Below, in pieces: positions 22,954 to 34,024 of a DNA stretch of 64,000 nucleotides. A model generated the notes under the pieces. It made no database searches, was not told the origin of the DNA, and worked only from the letters and a program-made list of their open reading frames with translations. A program made the position numbers and the translations under genes. The DNA is from Pleurostoma richardsiae (taxonomy: Eukaryota > Ascomycota > Sordariomycetes > Calosphaeriales > Pleurostomataceae), in assembly GCA_030052745.1 (NCBI GenBank), contig JANBVO010000007.1, positions 1-64,000 on the forward strand, read 5' to 3'. Every line of letters starts with the position of its first letter. Position 1 is the first letter of the stretch.

Positions 22954-25218
22954 ATGAAAGACAAGGTTCTGCAAACTTTAACGCCTCTGGTACAGACGGA
23001 AGAGCCACTGCTAGACCAGGTCAAAGGCTGGAAGGAAATCCTCCACGATGACGACCGCGCTGTCCTTACGTTGCGGAACCTCATCTTCGACATGTGCAAC
23101 CAGAATGGCGGTGGGCACGGTGGCTCGGCCATCGGTATGGCAGCCATTGGGGTTGCCCTATATAAATATGTGATGCGATACAACCCGTCTGACCCCGGAT
23201 GGTTTGACAGGGATCGCTTCGTCCTTTCCAATGGTGCGTTGTTGACAGAATTGCAAGTCGGATCTCTTGCGCCGTCGTTTGTTGACCCCGGGACTTTACA
23301 GGCCATACTGCGATGTTCTTGTATGCCATCAACCATCTTGTTGGGTACGATGCTTGGACGATGGACGAGCTTAGGGGCTACGGCAGCGCCAAGATAAATG
23401 GCCACACCACCCTTTGCCATGCACACCCCGAAATTGAGGACCCGGCAGTAGAGGTCACCACCGGACCTTTAGGTCAAGGCATCGCAAATGCTGTTGGGCT
23501 CGCCGTTGCCTCCAAGAACCTCGCAGCGCGGTTCAACCGGCCTGGATTCGACGTTGTTCGCTCCCGTGTATATTGCATGAGCGGAGACGGCTGCCTGATG
23601 GAGGGAGTCGCGCTCGAGGCCCTCTCGCTGGCGGGGAGCCTGCAGCTGGACAACCTCGTAGTCATATACGACAATAACCAGGTGACATGCGACGGACCTC
23701 TCGAGTGGGTCAACGTCGAGGATGTCAATTCCAAGATGCGAGCCTGTGGGTGGCACGTCTTGGAGGTCGACAACGGCTCGTACGACGTTCGGGCCCTGGT
23801 CTCAGCGCTGCACTTCGCGCAGACGCTGACAGTAAAGCCCGTGTTTATCAACGTTCGCACCGTCATAGGAGTCGGGACCTCTTTAGCAGGCACGTACAAG
23901 GCACACCACGGTGTCTTTGATAAGGAGAGCGTCGCTCTCTCTAAGCGCTTGGCAGGACAGGACCCGTCCTCAGCACATCAGGTTCCACAGACTGCTCTTG
24001 CATACTTCCGGGAGAGAAAAGAATACGGCCAGAAACTGCATAATGAGTGGGAGATCTCTCTCAGGAAATACCAGTTAGCTTATCCGGACCTAGCTCAAGA
24101 TTTCCAGAAGAGATGTATCGGTGATAACGGAGATGAGTGGCGAACAACACTAGAGACGATGGGCTCCGAAAGATTCTCTGGCCAAGCTACTCGCGAGGTG
24201 AACGGATCTATTATAGAGAGCATGTGGAAAGTTCAACCAGCGCTCTTCGGAGGCGGTGCCGACCTGATCAACTCTAACAAGGTCCCGTACGAAGTTTCCG
24301 AAGTGTGTCACCCCTCTGTGGGCTTTGCAGGGCGCTACCTGCGTTACGGCATCCGTGAGCACGCCATGGCGTCTATCTCCAACGGCATTGCAGCTTACAG
24401 TCCGGGCACATTCTTACCATTCACGGCTACATTCTTCATGTTCTACCTCTATGTGAGTTATGCTGACTATAACTGGTGTCTGTTGCATTGCCTACACGCG
24501 TTTTGACACTTCTTAGGCTGCTCCGGGAGTCCGCATGGGCGCCCTAAGCCACCTGCCGGTCATCCACTTCGCAACGCATGACTCCTTTGCGGAAGGCCAG
24601 AATGGGCCGACTCATCAGCCCGTTGAGCTGGATTCACTGTACCGCGCCATGCCGAACTTGACGTATATTCGACCATGCGACGCCGAGGAAGTCATAGGCG
24701 CATGGCTCCTCGCGATGTCGAAAACAACCGGACCGTCCATGCTGTCACTTGGCCGTGACCCGGTCGGGCCAGTCCCAAACACCAACCGCTTCAAAGTCGC
24801 CCGCGGTGCATACGTGGTTAGGGGAACCGACAATCCCCAGCTCGTTCTCGTCAGCTGCGGAACTAACCTTCACTATTCGGTCGCGGCCGCCGAGAGCCTA
24901 TCTGCCTCTGGTATCGCCACGCAGGTGGTCAGCGCTCCGAGCTTCGAGCACTTTGATGCGCAGAGCCAATTATATCGGGAATCAGTGCTTCCACTGGACG
25001 GCACGCCCATCGTGAGCGTCGAGGAGTATGTTGCTACGACCTGGGCGCGGTACGCGACGGCCAGCATCGGCATGACAGGGTATGGCTACTCGGCTTCTAA
25101 CATCAGTAACTATGACAGGTTCCGGCTAGATGCGAAAGGAATAGAAGGAAGAGTTAGGGAGTACCTCAACAGTCTAGCTGGGCGTGATGCTAGGAAGGCG
25201 GGATGGCGTGCAATCTAG
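22954..25218 (+). CDS. Dihydroxyacetone-synthase-type transketolase
   Basis: Three exons (22954-23233, 23302-24452, 24517-25218) make 710 residues, the usual length of fungal dihydroxyacetone synthase. The thiamine-diphosphate region reads GGHGGSAIGMAAIGVALYKY and then GDGCLMEGVALEALSLAG with YDNNQVTCDG. The pyrimidine domain has YGIREHAMASISNGIAAY and THDSFAEGQNGPTHQPVE, the latter close to the dihydroxyacetone-synthase version. The C-terminal domain follows. The reaction is transfer of a two-carbon ketol unit from a ketose phosphate to an aldehyde (formaldehyde in the methylotrophic yeasts). The C-terminus ends GWRAI, so a peroxisomal SKL-type signal is not present, unlike the yeast methanol enzymes. 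Placed between two polyol dehydrogenases, it more likely serves sugar rearrangement than methanol growth. Confidence 0.9.
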
Positions 25219-25554
25219 GATACGTGTGCGCTTTGCCCCGTATTTGGTTTTGGCCGCATTATGGGAGGCCGCAAGACCTTCTTTAGCTACAAGAATATTT
25301 ACTTGGCTAGATATCAAGGGAGAATTCTGTGTCACGCAGCTATACTAAAATAAATGACCACTTGTCCTCGAATTGAATGAAAGGTGATCGCAGCTGCGAA
25401 AGCTATAGGTATGTGCCATGAAGTACGGTTGAAACAACTACTTCTAACTCTATCACAGAGCCTTGGATAGACCTTTCGTATACAAAAGGAAAGAAAATGG
25501 AATCAACTTCTTGGGTAAGATCATACCAGGCTTGAATTATGTCTTGGGGATGAT
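25219..25554. other. Convergent 3' intergenic space
   Basis: No coding or repeat signal seen between the transketolase and zinc dehydrogenase stops. Confidence 0.5.
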
Positions 25555-26841
25555 CTAGAAATTTACCACCGTCTTGACCACTAGCTTGCCATCAGGGTCG
25601 CGTGTTTTTCCAGCAATATCAAGAGCCGTCTGAACTAAATCAAGTCCCTGGAGCCGGTGTGTTATCAGTCTAGAGATATCGGGTAGACTATTGCCGTCCA
25701 GTGGCACCCTAGTGACCGAAGCCTTCGCGATTTCAATTGCCCTTGGGTAAGCGTCTGCGTATCTCCAAGTAGATGCGAGATTGACTTCCCGACTTGTCAG
25801 ATCCGAGATCGGCAATGTATGGTTAGGGATACCCATGCCAACGATGATGACCGTGCCGCCCGACATGGTCGCCTGTGAAGGAGAAGACTGTAAGTATGCG
25901 ACACAGAATGTCGAGTGCAACCTCTCATCGAGAATATACGTGCTCGTGGGAGGTCAGCTTACGTAGATGCTGGACTGTAGACACGATTCCGCGCCAGTGC
26001 ACTCGAAAGTTCGAGGCACTCTGCCTATGATCTCCCCGTCAGGCCATCTCAATCCTGTAACGTCCGCCGCAGTCTCTCTGGCAATGTTAAGCTTCTCTTG
26101 TATGGTATCTCCCCGCGTGAGCTTGACGGCATACACGACGGAGGCAAATCCTTGCTGTAGCGCAAACTGCAGTCGCCCCTCATCGATGTCGGCTATGACA
26201 ATGTCCCGGCAACCCTCCGCGCTGGCCGCTACAGCACATAACAAACCAACGGCTCCGGCTCCGAAGATTAGGCACGATCTCCTATAGGAAATGGTGTCCT
26301 GTCCGGCTCTGCGGACGGCGTGAATGGCAACGGCTAGAGGCTCAAGAAGAGCACCTATTTCGAATTCAAGCTCGGTAGGGAGACGATGTACCCAGCGAGC
26401 GGGATGGTCCACGAGCTCCTGCATTGTGCCTTGGTAGTGAGGAAAATTGGAGCCAGAGCTGCGGAAGCGTAGCTGCGGGCAGATGTTGTATCTTCCGCTA
26501 TAACAGTGCGCACACTGTTGGCAGGGTACACCGCACTCGAGAGCGACAGCATCGCCGACCCTGAGGTCCGGGCTTGTCTGCGCGGCGCTCGGTCCCACCG
26601 CTACGACCTGCCCAGCTGCCTCGTGTCCGAGGCAGAGTGGTTCACGGACATGGATACTTCCATTGCACAAGTGGGTATAATAGTGTACATCGGAGCCGCA
26701 GATGGTGGTCGAGCGGACTGCAACGCGAACGTCGTCGCTGGCGAGGGGCGGGAGGTCCCTTGATTCGAGCTTAAGGGTTCTAAGCTGGTGAAGGTACTGA
26801 CCACGGCTCTTCTCAATGGTGGGCGGAGATGTTGACATCAT
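25555..26841 (-). CDS. Zinc-dependent polyol dehydrogenase (sorbitol/xylitol dehydrogenase family)
   Basis: Two exons (26841-25963 and 25872-25555) encode 398 residues. Catalytic zinc ligands are in TICGSDVHYY and LGHEAAG; the structural zinc loop is ECGVPCQQCAHCYSGRYNIC with four cysteines. The Rossmann motif LIFGAGAVGLL is followed by ADID, an acidic end that favours NAD+. EPLAVAIHAVRRA and ECTGAESCLQ are also family-typical. The start is taken at the Met pair MMSTSPP; a further upstream in-frame Met at 26880 would add 13 residues. It should oxidise a polyol to a ketose in the cytosol. It is divergent from the Baeyer-Villiger monooxygenase gene. Exact substrate is unknown. Confidence 0.88.
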
Positions 26842-27401
26842 GAAATGCCTCGTCTGTTTCCACAGAAAATGAATCAGCAACTACACATAGAATACGCTCC
26901 AATGCTTGCTGAACCTCGGCCAGATTCTCTTCCATTTCGCTTTGAGTGCTCTTTTGAGGCTCGCAAAGAGAACTGGAGCCGGGATATTACCTCCGCACCC
27001 AGCCAGAACTGGACTGCACTTCAGGTGAGATTTCTCTAGTCAAACAAAAGCGGTCTCTAGCGTTAGAGGTGCCACTGAGCTGCAATTTCCAGGGAAACAA
27101 CGCGAAACCGCGGGATCTGGTTTCCGAGGACCCATGGTCAAGTCCCGAGTTATGCTCCAATGAACCGGAGTCAAAGGCAATACTTTCCGAATTGTGGTAC
27201 CATAGTGGGGGCCACGGTCTCGGAAGCCTCAACGCCTAAGACCCGGCGAGAGCGTTGATAGATTGTGCCGTCTAGTGAACTTGATCGCTTTGGCTGCCCT
27301 AACCGCTCCTCTACTTCTTCAATTTTGTTTGTTGCTTTCCAGAGAACTCCTTTACGTCTCGAGTCTACTGCCGAACAGATTGGCTGAGCTCGTCTTTCAT
27401 C
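26842..27401. promoter_or_regulatory. Divergent promoter region rich in CGG/CCG triplets
   Basis: It separates the zinc dehydrogenase (minus) and monooxygenase (plus). Many CGG and CCG triplets occur, for example gtttccgagg near 27121, aaccggag near 27164 and gtctcggaag near 27215, again fitting Zn2Cys6 control. No single spacing stands out. Confidence 0.3.
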
Positions 27402-29222
27402 ATGTCGACATATGCACGTGGACTCGACGCCGTCATCGTTGGCGCAGGCCCGGCGGGGATCGCGATGGCCTACCAATTGAAACATGAGCTTGACTTTCAT
27501 GAGTTCACCATATATGATAAGCTCGATGGAGTTGGCGGAACATGGAGGGCAAACACCTACCCTGGATGGTATTGAAGAGATCCCCACAGAATTTATATCC
27601 CCCAGTGCGGTGCCGTGAGCTGACGAGATCCTCACTAGTGGCTGCGATCTTCAGTCGCATCTCTACTCGTTCAGCTTCAATCCGAACCCACACTGGTCCA
27701 AGCAACTGTGTGAGCAACCTGAGATACTTCAGTGTCAGTTTAGCCGGGAATTTCCCATCCCCAATCGATCCCGCAGCGACACTAATGCAGATTGGTGACA
27801 GACATGGAAGACACCGTTGATAAATTCGACATCCGCAAGCATGTTCACACATCGGTCGAGTGCACCGGGGCAAAATGGCATGCCGATACCGCGAAGTGGG
27901 AGGTATTCCTGAAAGATCTGGAGTCCGGGATCGACTATTGCCGCTTCACATCCATTTTCGTTTCCGCCGTGGGCGCCATTTCCTTCCCGCGAGATGTCAA
28001 GTTCACCGGCATGGAGACTTTTAAGGGGCATATGTTTCACACCGCGCGGTGGGATCATTCCGTCTCTTACAAGAACAAACGAGTGGCCGTGATCGGAAAT
28101 GGCTGTAGCGCGGCCCAAGTCATCCCGGCCGTGGCCAAGACAGCCGCTTTTGTGAAGCAGTACGCTCGCAGCGGACAGTGGTTTCATGCTCGGCCAAACC
28201 GGAACTATACTGAGCTCGAGAAGTTCATGTTCCGTTGGATCCCACTTTGGCAGCGGCTACTCCGCCTCCGGATCTTTCTCGAGGCTGACGAGGAAACCAC
28301 GGCCTACTTCCCAACAGCAAGAGGCGTCAGGATTCGCGCCGAGAAGGAGAACGAGTCAAAGAAGTACATACAGTCTAAGGCTCCAAAGAGGTACTGGGAC
28401 TACATTATACCAGACTTCCCACTGGGATGTAAGCGCCGTATCTTTGACCCGGGATACCTAGATGCTTTAACCCTACCCAACGTTCAGCTGCTTCCTGAGG
28501 GTATCAGGGAAATGACCGAGACGGGCATCATCAGCGCCTCCGGTATCAAAGATGACTTTGATATCATCGTACTCGCTACTGGGTTCCAGGTCTCTGAATT
28601 TCTGACTCCCATGGATATCATTGGTGCGGATGGGCACTCACTGCACCAACAGTGGAGGGAATGCCGTGGGGCCCAGGCGTACCTGGGAACCTACGTTCAC
28701 AATTTCCCCAATCTGGCCATTCTCTTTGGCCCCAACACGTTTCCCGCCAACAACTCAGCTCTGTTCGCCTGCGAGACTCAGGTTGAATTTGCAGTCAGGT
28801 CGCTTTTCACCCCCCTTATCGACCATCGCGCCGACGTCATCGAAGTCAAGCAGGCAGTTGAGGACTACACGACTAACGCGATCCACAAGCAGCTATCTAA
28901 TACGGTTTTCTCTGGAGACTGTTCAAATTGGTACATTGGCAAATTTGGCCGGAACGCTGCCTCCTGGCCCGGACTAGCCCGGTCGTTCTGGTCCGCTACT
29001 TACTTCCCTAATTGGTCTGCTTTCAACCTTGTCGGTGGAAGCTGGCTTTGGCCGTTCTGTGCGCTTCGCCGTTGGCTACGAACAATGAAGCCCTTTACAA
29101 AGGCTGCGATTGCTCTGGCCCTTGTAGCGGCAGTGGTCCGTCGCGGAGAGTTTGACACCAGGGTCCTGGAAATAGCGACATCTTCAAAGAGCCTGGTCAG
29201 GAATATATTTGGAATCGCCTAA
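27402..29222 (+). CDS. Flavin-containing Baeyer-Villiger-type monooxygenase
   Basis: Three exons (27402-27568, 27639-27731, 27791-29222) give 563 residues. The FAD site is VIVGAGPAGIAMAYQL near residue 13. The Baeyer-Villiger fingerprint F-x-G-x3-H-x3-W-D is exact in FKGHMFHTARWD. The NADPH site is VAVIGNGCSAAQVIP, and IIVLATGFQVSEF is the later conserved ATG motif. A hydrophobic stretch near the C-terminus (AAIALALVAAVV) could be a membrane tail. The enzyme should insert oxygen into a ketone to form an ester or lactone, or hydroxylate a heteroatom. In this neighbourhood of polyol and acid dehydrogenases its ketone substrate may be a catabolic intermediate, but that is inference. Confidence 0.88.
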
Positions 29223-30076
29223 GGGCGTGGTGGAATGCGCTAGGTTACTTGCTTTATGGCCAACAATTAGCACTGCAGCAAGATTTGGTTTGAATACAAG
29301 AATGCATAAATGGTCTGCCGAGCTATTACATCATTGAAATAACTGCATAACTGCTCAATACTGTTGTACTTGAATAACACATGCTCTCGGTTATTGAGGT
29401 ACCTTTTCTCAAGATTCACTCAATGCTCGACAGCTCTGCGAGGGGAAAATCGGCAAATGCGGATAACTTTAGCACTGTTGTTCATCCCACACAATCTAAG
29501 GTTGGCAGCACTCATATCCCATGGTTCTAGCCATGTACAAAGCGTGTGCTATTCCTGGTCACTACAGTCGCATGCTCGATGATAGCTTCAATTGAATTTT
29601 GACATATTTCGAATTATACAAATTTTGATCTATATCGAAAGGCATGCATAGAGAGGTTCGTCACGGATTGAGTGACTGAACTGTCTGTCGGGATTTCCCA
29701 AACATAAGGGACGATCTTGTGAAGCGAGAGTTTTCAGGTCCGCTTTGAGAGATGCCACTGTGATCTGTCCGTTGAATCAAATCCCCGGCGGACGTCAAAC
29801 CCGAGGCAAGAAGTACTATGGATTTCGAATGCCATTGCCACAGATTCCGGGGTCCCGGAACCGATTTCCGGGAAGGATATCTAAAAGGACGCGTGGTTCG
29901 GGACCTCAGTTCCGCGATGACGGCCCAAATCTCGAAAAGCCATACACCACCCATGAAGTCCTTGAGGTCCTGCGCCTTTGAAAAGAAATTTGTCTCTTGC
30001 TTCTCCACACTTGAGATTTCGAAATGGTCTGACCCGGTACCACGATCTCTGTTCTGAAAGTTTCGAAGTCGCAACC
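29223..30076. other. Intergenic; upstream of the aldehyde dehydrogenase
   Basis: Apparent open frames on both strands at 29660-30150 overlap each other and show no domain. The stretch 29845-29880 is rich in ttccgg/ccggaa words (attccgg, cccggaa, tttccggg), which could be regulator sites. Otherwise nothing is recognised. Confidence 0.4.
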
Positions 30077-31793
30077 ATGGCATCGGCGTACCACGAAGAG
30101 CATTTGAAAGGTGTACGTAGCTTCATAGTCGACCTGAGATATCAAATACGCCAATATCTAACAAATTACCTATACATAGCTGAATGACAAGAGCCTGTTT
30201 TCTGGAAACGCATTCATTGACGGACGATGGATCTCCAAGGACAAGCAGTTCGTTGTCTACGGTGCGTGATAAGACACTCCATTAGCCTTTCACCTTACTC
30301 ATGCTGGACAGAGCCCTCATCCAACGTTATCCTCGGCAAGGTGTCTGATTGCAATCTTGAAGACTTTCAAAAAGCTATCAGAAGTGCAGACCAGGCACAG
30401 CGCGACTTTTACCGTAGCACAACGGGGCCCGCCAGAGGGGCCTTACTCAGGAAGTGGAATGATCTGATCCTGGAGAACCAGGACGACCGTAAGCTCGCAA
30501 ATATCCGTCAAAAAATGCATATCCTGACATACCTAGTCGCAACGATCCTCTCCCTTGAAAACGGCAAGACCTTAGACGAGGCCAAGGGTGAGGTCGCATA
30601 TGCCGCGAGTTTCATTTCATGGTTTGCAGAAGAATCCACTCGATCCTATGGCGCTACAATCCCATCGTCAACTCCCCATACGACTCTCCTGACCATCCGC
30701 GAACCGGTGGGCGTATGCGGAATCATAACACCCTGGAACTTTCCCGCTGCTATGATAACTCGCAAAGTTGGTCCGGCTCTTGCCGCTGGCTGCTCTGTCG
30801 TGATCAAGCCGCCCAGCGAAACCCCATATACATGCATCGCTCTTACCAAGCTAGCTATTAGGGCTGGTTTGCCCCCAGCTACCATCCAAGTCTGTCCTAC
30901 GAAGGACCGTCAGGCCGCCACGGAGCTAGCCAAGGACCCTCTTGTTAAGAAGCTCAGTTTTACTGGCTCAACTGGCGTGGGTAAAAAGCTTGCCGAGCTG
31001 GCGACAAGGACCCTCAAGAAAGTCAGTCTTGAGTTGGGCGGCAACGCTCCGTTTATCATTTTCGACGACGCGAATCTTGACTTGGCCGTAGAAGGTGCTA
31101 TGTTCTGCAAGTTCCGCTGCTCGGGTCAGACTTGTGTTTGGTAAATATTCCTCGATTTCATTGTTCTCGAGTGCTCTCTAAAGTGCTAAAGGCAGCTCCA
31201 GCGCAAATCGCATCTACGTCCAGAAGGGCGTTGCCAAGGCTTTCATTGAAAAACTCGTGAGTGCAGTTCAAGCGCTCAAGATAGGACCTGGCTTAGACCC
31301 TTCCACCACACAAGGACCATTAGTCAACAAGGCTGCTGTGGAGAAGGTCAAGGAACATGTCGATGACGCTTTATCAAAAGGCGCGAAGGTCGAGGTTGGC
31401 GGGGGGGCACCTGCAATCTCCGGCTCCTTCTTTGATCCCACCGTACTCTCCGGAGTGACTCCGGAGATGGTAGTCAGTAGGGAGGAGACCTTTGGCCCGC
31501 TCGCTCCCGTGTTTGAGTTTGAAACCGAAGCAGACGTTTTACGACTTGCTAATGACAGCGAGTTCGGGCTAGCAGGATATTTCTTCACACAGGATATCGC
31601 ACGAGCTATGCGAGTAGCTCAGAAACTCCAAGTTGGCATGGTGGGCGTTAATACTGGAAAGATCAGTGCCGCAGAGGCGCCATTTGGAGGGGTTAAGGAG
31701 AGTGGCTACGGCAAGGAGGGCAGCCTTTACGGTCTGGTAGAGTACCAGAATATCAAAAGCATCACAATCGGCAACCAGAATGCCGGGCTATGA
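30077..31793 (+). CDS. Aldehyde dehydrogenase, succinate-semialdehyde-dehydrogenase-like
   Basis: Five exons (30077-30112, 30180-30261, 30312-30488, 30537-31140, 31196-31793) encode 498 residues. The third intron (48 bp) has no stop and keeps frame, so it looks like coding sequence; removing it restores ENQDDLATILSLENGKTL. Family motifs follow: CGIITPWNFP, FTGSTGVGK, the catalytic Glu in LELGGNAPFIIFDDANLD, the catalytic Cys in SGQTCVC, and EAPFGGVKESGYGKEG near the end. It should oxidise a semialdehyde or other small aldehyde to the acid with NAD(P)+. It is probably cytosolic; no clear targeting signal is seen. Its place between the monooxygenase and the tartrate-dehydrogenase-like gene points to a shared oxidation route. 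Confidence 0.88.
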
Positions 31794-32228
31794 AAAAGAG
31801 TAGTGTAGTAAGTTGAATAGATTCCAGAATGATGAATACGTTCTCCCCTCATATTCGGAAACCCGTAGTCCTGTTTCAGGCGCTTCTCACAATGACGATG
31901 CGAAGAGTTCAACTTCTCAGTTATCCTCTTCCCCATTGCTAATCTCCTTGTCAGAAGATGTCGCATTATCGTCGGCCGAGCTTGGTGAAACACTATGCCG
32001 AAGCCCGGAATCCGTTTCCCGAACCTCGGGTTCACAATTCGTAGATTTCATGTAGTCTACTTCCGATTCTTTGTTAAGGAAGAAAGGCCGAGGGGAAAAA
32101 AAAGGAAGTCAAGACAAAAAAGGGACCGAGGAAGAAAAACAAGATCTCATGGACTATTGAATCAAATCATATTTTGCGCTATAAGTTGTTCCTCCGAGGC
32201 GATAGAATCCCAGCTACAGGAACCTGCC
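31794..32228. other. Short intergenic, promoter of the next gene
   Basis: Purine-rich run agaaaggccgaggggaaaaaaaa near 32080-32105, and a CCGAACCTCGG-like cluster near 32016. No gene is seen. Confidence 0.4.
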
Positions 32229-33482
32229 ATGTCATTATCACAGACTGGCAATGGTCGCAGGCATAGGATTGCTTCCATTCCCGGCGACGGAATTGGGAAA
32301 GAAGTGGTAGAAGAGACCGTCAAGGTTCTGAGAGCTGTTGAGACGTTGTTTAACTCATTCAGCTTAGACATCGACACCCTAGATTGGAGCTCAGAGCGCT
32401 ACCTAGAACTGGGCGAGTACATTCCCAGAGACGGGTGGCAAAAGCTGGGACAGGTCAACGCAATCTTGTTTGGCGCTGTGGGCTCACCAGGTATGTGCTC
32501 AATTGTAAAGCCGACAGTTCGGCCCTAGTGACCGTTGTTCTGACAAATTTGTCCTTAATAGAAGTCCCCGATGACGTCTCCCTCTGGAATTTGATTCTGC
32601 CACTTCGAAAAAAAGTATATGCCTTGGACAGCATAACGTTCGAAGTACGAGCTGATAGGAGAGTAGCTGAATCAATACATTAACCTTCGCCCAATACGGA
32701 TACTTCCTGGGCTTTCAGCTACGCTGAGTAACTGCGCACCTGGCGACCTGGATTGGATTATTGTGCGAGAGAATAGCGAGGGCGAGTATGCCGGCCAGGG
32801 CGGGACTACGCACGACGATACCCCGTACGCCGTTGCCAACGAAGTTGCCGTATTCACTAGGATCGCAATTGAGCGTACTATGCGTTTCGCTTTCGAGATT
32901 GCTCGCGGCCGCCCCCGAAGGAAGTTGACCATGGTGACCAAGAGCAACGCCCAGAGGCATGGCATGGTCTTGTGGGACAAGATATTCTACGAGATTGTGA
33001 AAGAGTACCCAGACGTTGAATCGGACAAGATGCTGGTGGATGCAATGACTGTGCGAATGGTCCTGAAGCCTCAGTCACTCGATACCATTGTAGCCACGAA
33101 CCTCCACGGAGATATTCTGTCGGATCTAGCAGCTGCACTGGCCGGTAGCATTGGTGTCGCCGCTTCCAGCAATTTAGACCCAACAAGGCAGAACCCCAGC
33201 TTGTTCGAGCCTATCCACGGTAGTGCCCCGGATATAGCCGGCAAAGGTGTTGCTAATCCGATCGCAACATTTTGGAGTGCCGCGGAGATGCTTCGATGGC
33301 TTGGAGAAGGTGAAGCAGCAAACTCGCTAATGAGGGCCATTGAGACGGTGACTGCTTCTGGGATTAAGACAAGGGATCTGGGAGGGACATATCATCTTGT
33401 TCAAGTTACTGAAGCGGTTATTGCGGAATTAAAGCAGTCGTTTTGCGACAATAGAGAGGCCGGATCTACTGACACAGAATAG
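32229..33482 (+). CDS. Tartrate dehydrogenase-like beta-decarboxylating dehydrogenase
   Basis: Three exons (32229-32490, 32562-32614, 32667-33482) make 376 residues; the middle exon is 53 bp. The N-terminus has IASIPGDGIGKEVVEE. RPIRILPGL carries substrate-binding arginines. IIVRENSEGEYAGQGG, TMVTKSNAQRHGMVLWD with the catalytic Lys, and TNLHGDILSDLAAALAGSIG with metal-binding Asp residues are all in place, as is HGSAPDIAGKGVANP. This is the isocitrate/isopropylmalate/tartrate dehydrogenase family; the sequence style is that of TtuC-type tartrate dehydrogenase/decarboxylase. It should act on a 2-hydroxy acid such as tartrate or malate using NAD+ and a divalent metal. Confidence 0.87.
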
Positions 33483-34024
33483 CTGATTACTCGACAGCTG
33501 ATTTGCTAGGATATCTACAACTTACCTGTTGTTCCGCAAGACCGCATAAGTGCCTCTCATGTATCGATTCAGCAAACCCTGCTAATTCTTTCCTTTGCCT
33601 CAGCTTCCTGGATGCATGCATACTAGCTTGGCGGAACTATCTGTGGTTCTGGACTGGAGCTTACGTGCTGTAATCTTTGACGGGAAATAGGAAGGCAACT
33701 CAGATTGACTTTGAAATCGGGTAAGAGGTAGAGATCAGGGAAAGTTAGAAGGCTCATTGGGGGCGGAATGGTGAAACCTGGAGCGTAGCAGATTCAGAAC
33801 CAAGGGGGGATCCTGTAAAATGGTCAGTTTTGAATACAATGATTAGATAGGAGGGTGCCAGCACTCGTCTTTGCCAACGTAAACTACCACAAAGCTATGT
33901 AGGAGTAGGCCAGAATATCACGCTACTCAAGACACTCTCAATGAATGTCCTGTGACCCAGGTGGCAGACTATCAGTTCAGGTTACTAAGTGGGGAATTTT
34001 CGATTCCCCGAAGCGATGGTCTTA
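33483..34024. other. Convergent 3' intergenic space
   Basis: Lies between the dehydrogenase and transporter stops. No feature recognised. Confidence 0.5.

Noticed and set aside
22917-23426. Minus-strand frame opposite the transketolase start
   Set aside because: Shadow frame of a well supported gene.
30489-30536. Continuous coding sequence through this 48-bp stretch of the aldehyde dehydrogenase
   Set aside because: The frame is open, but removing it with GT...AG ends restores the family sequence; the insert has no counterpart in the family.
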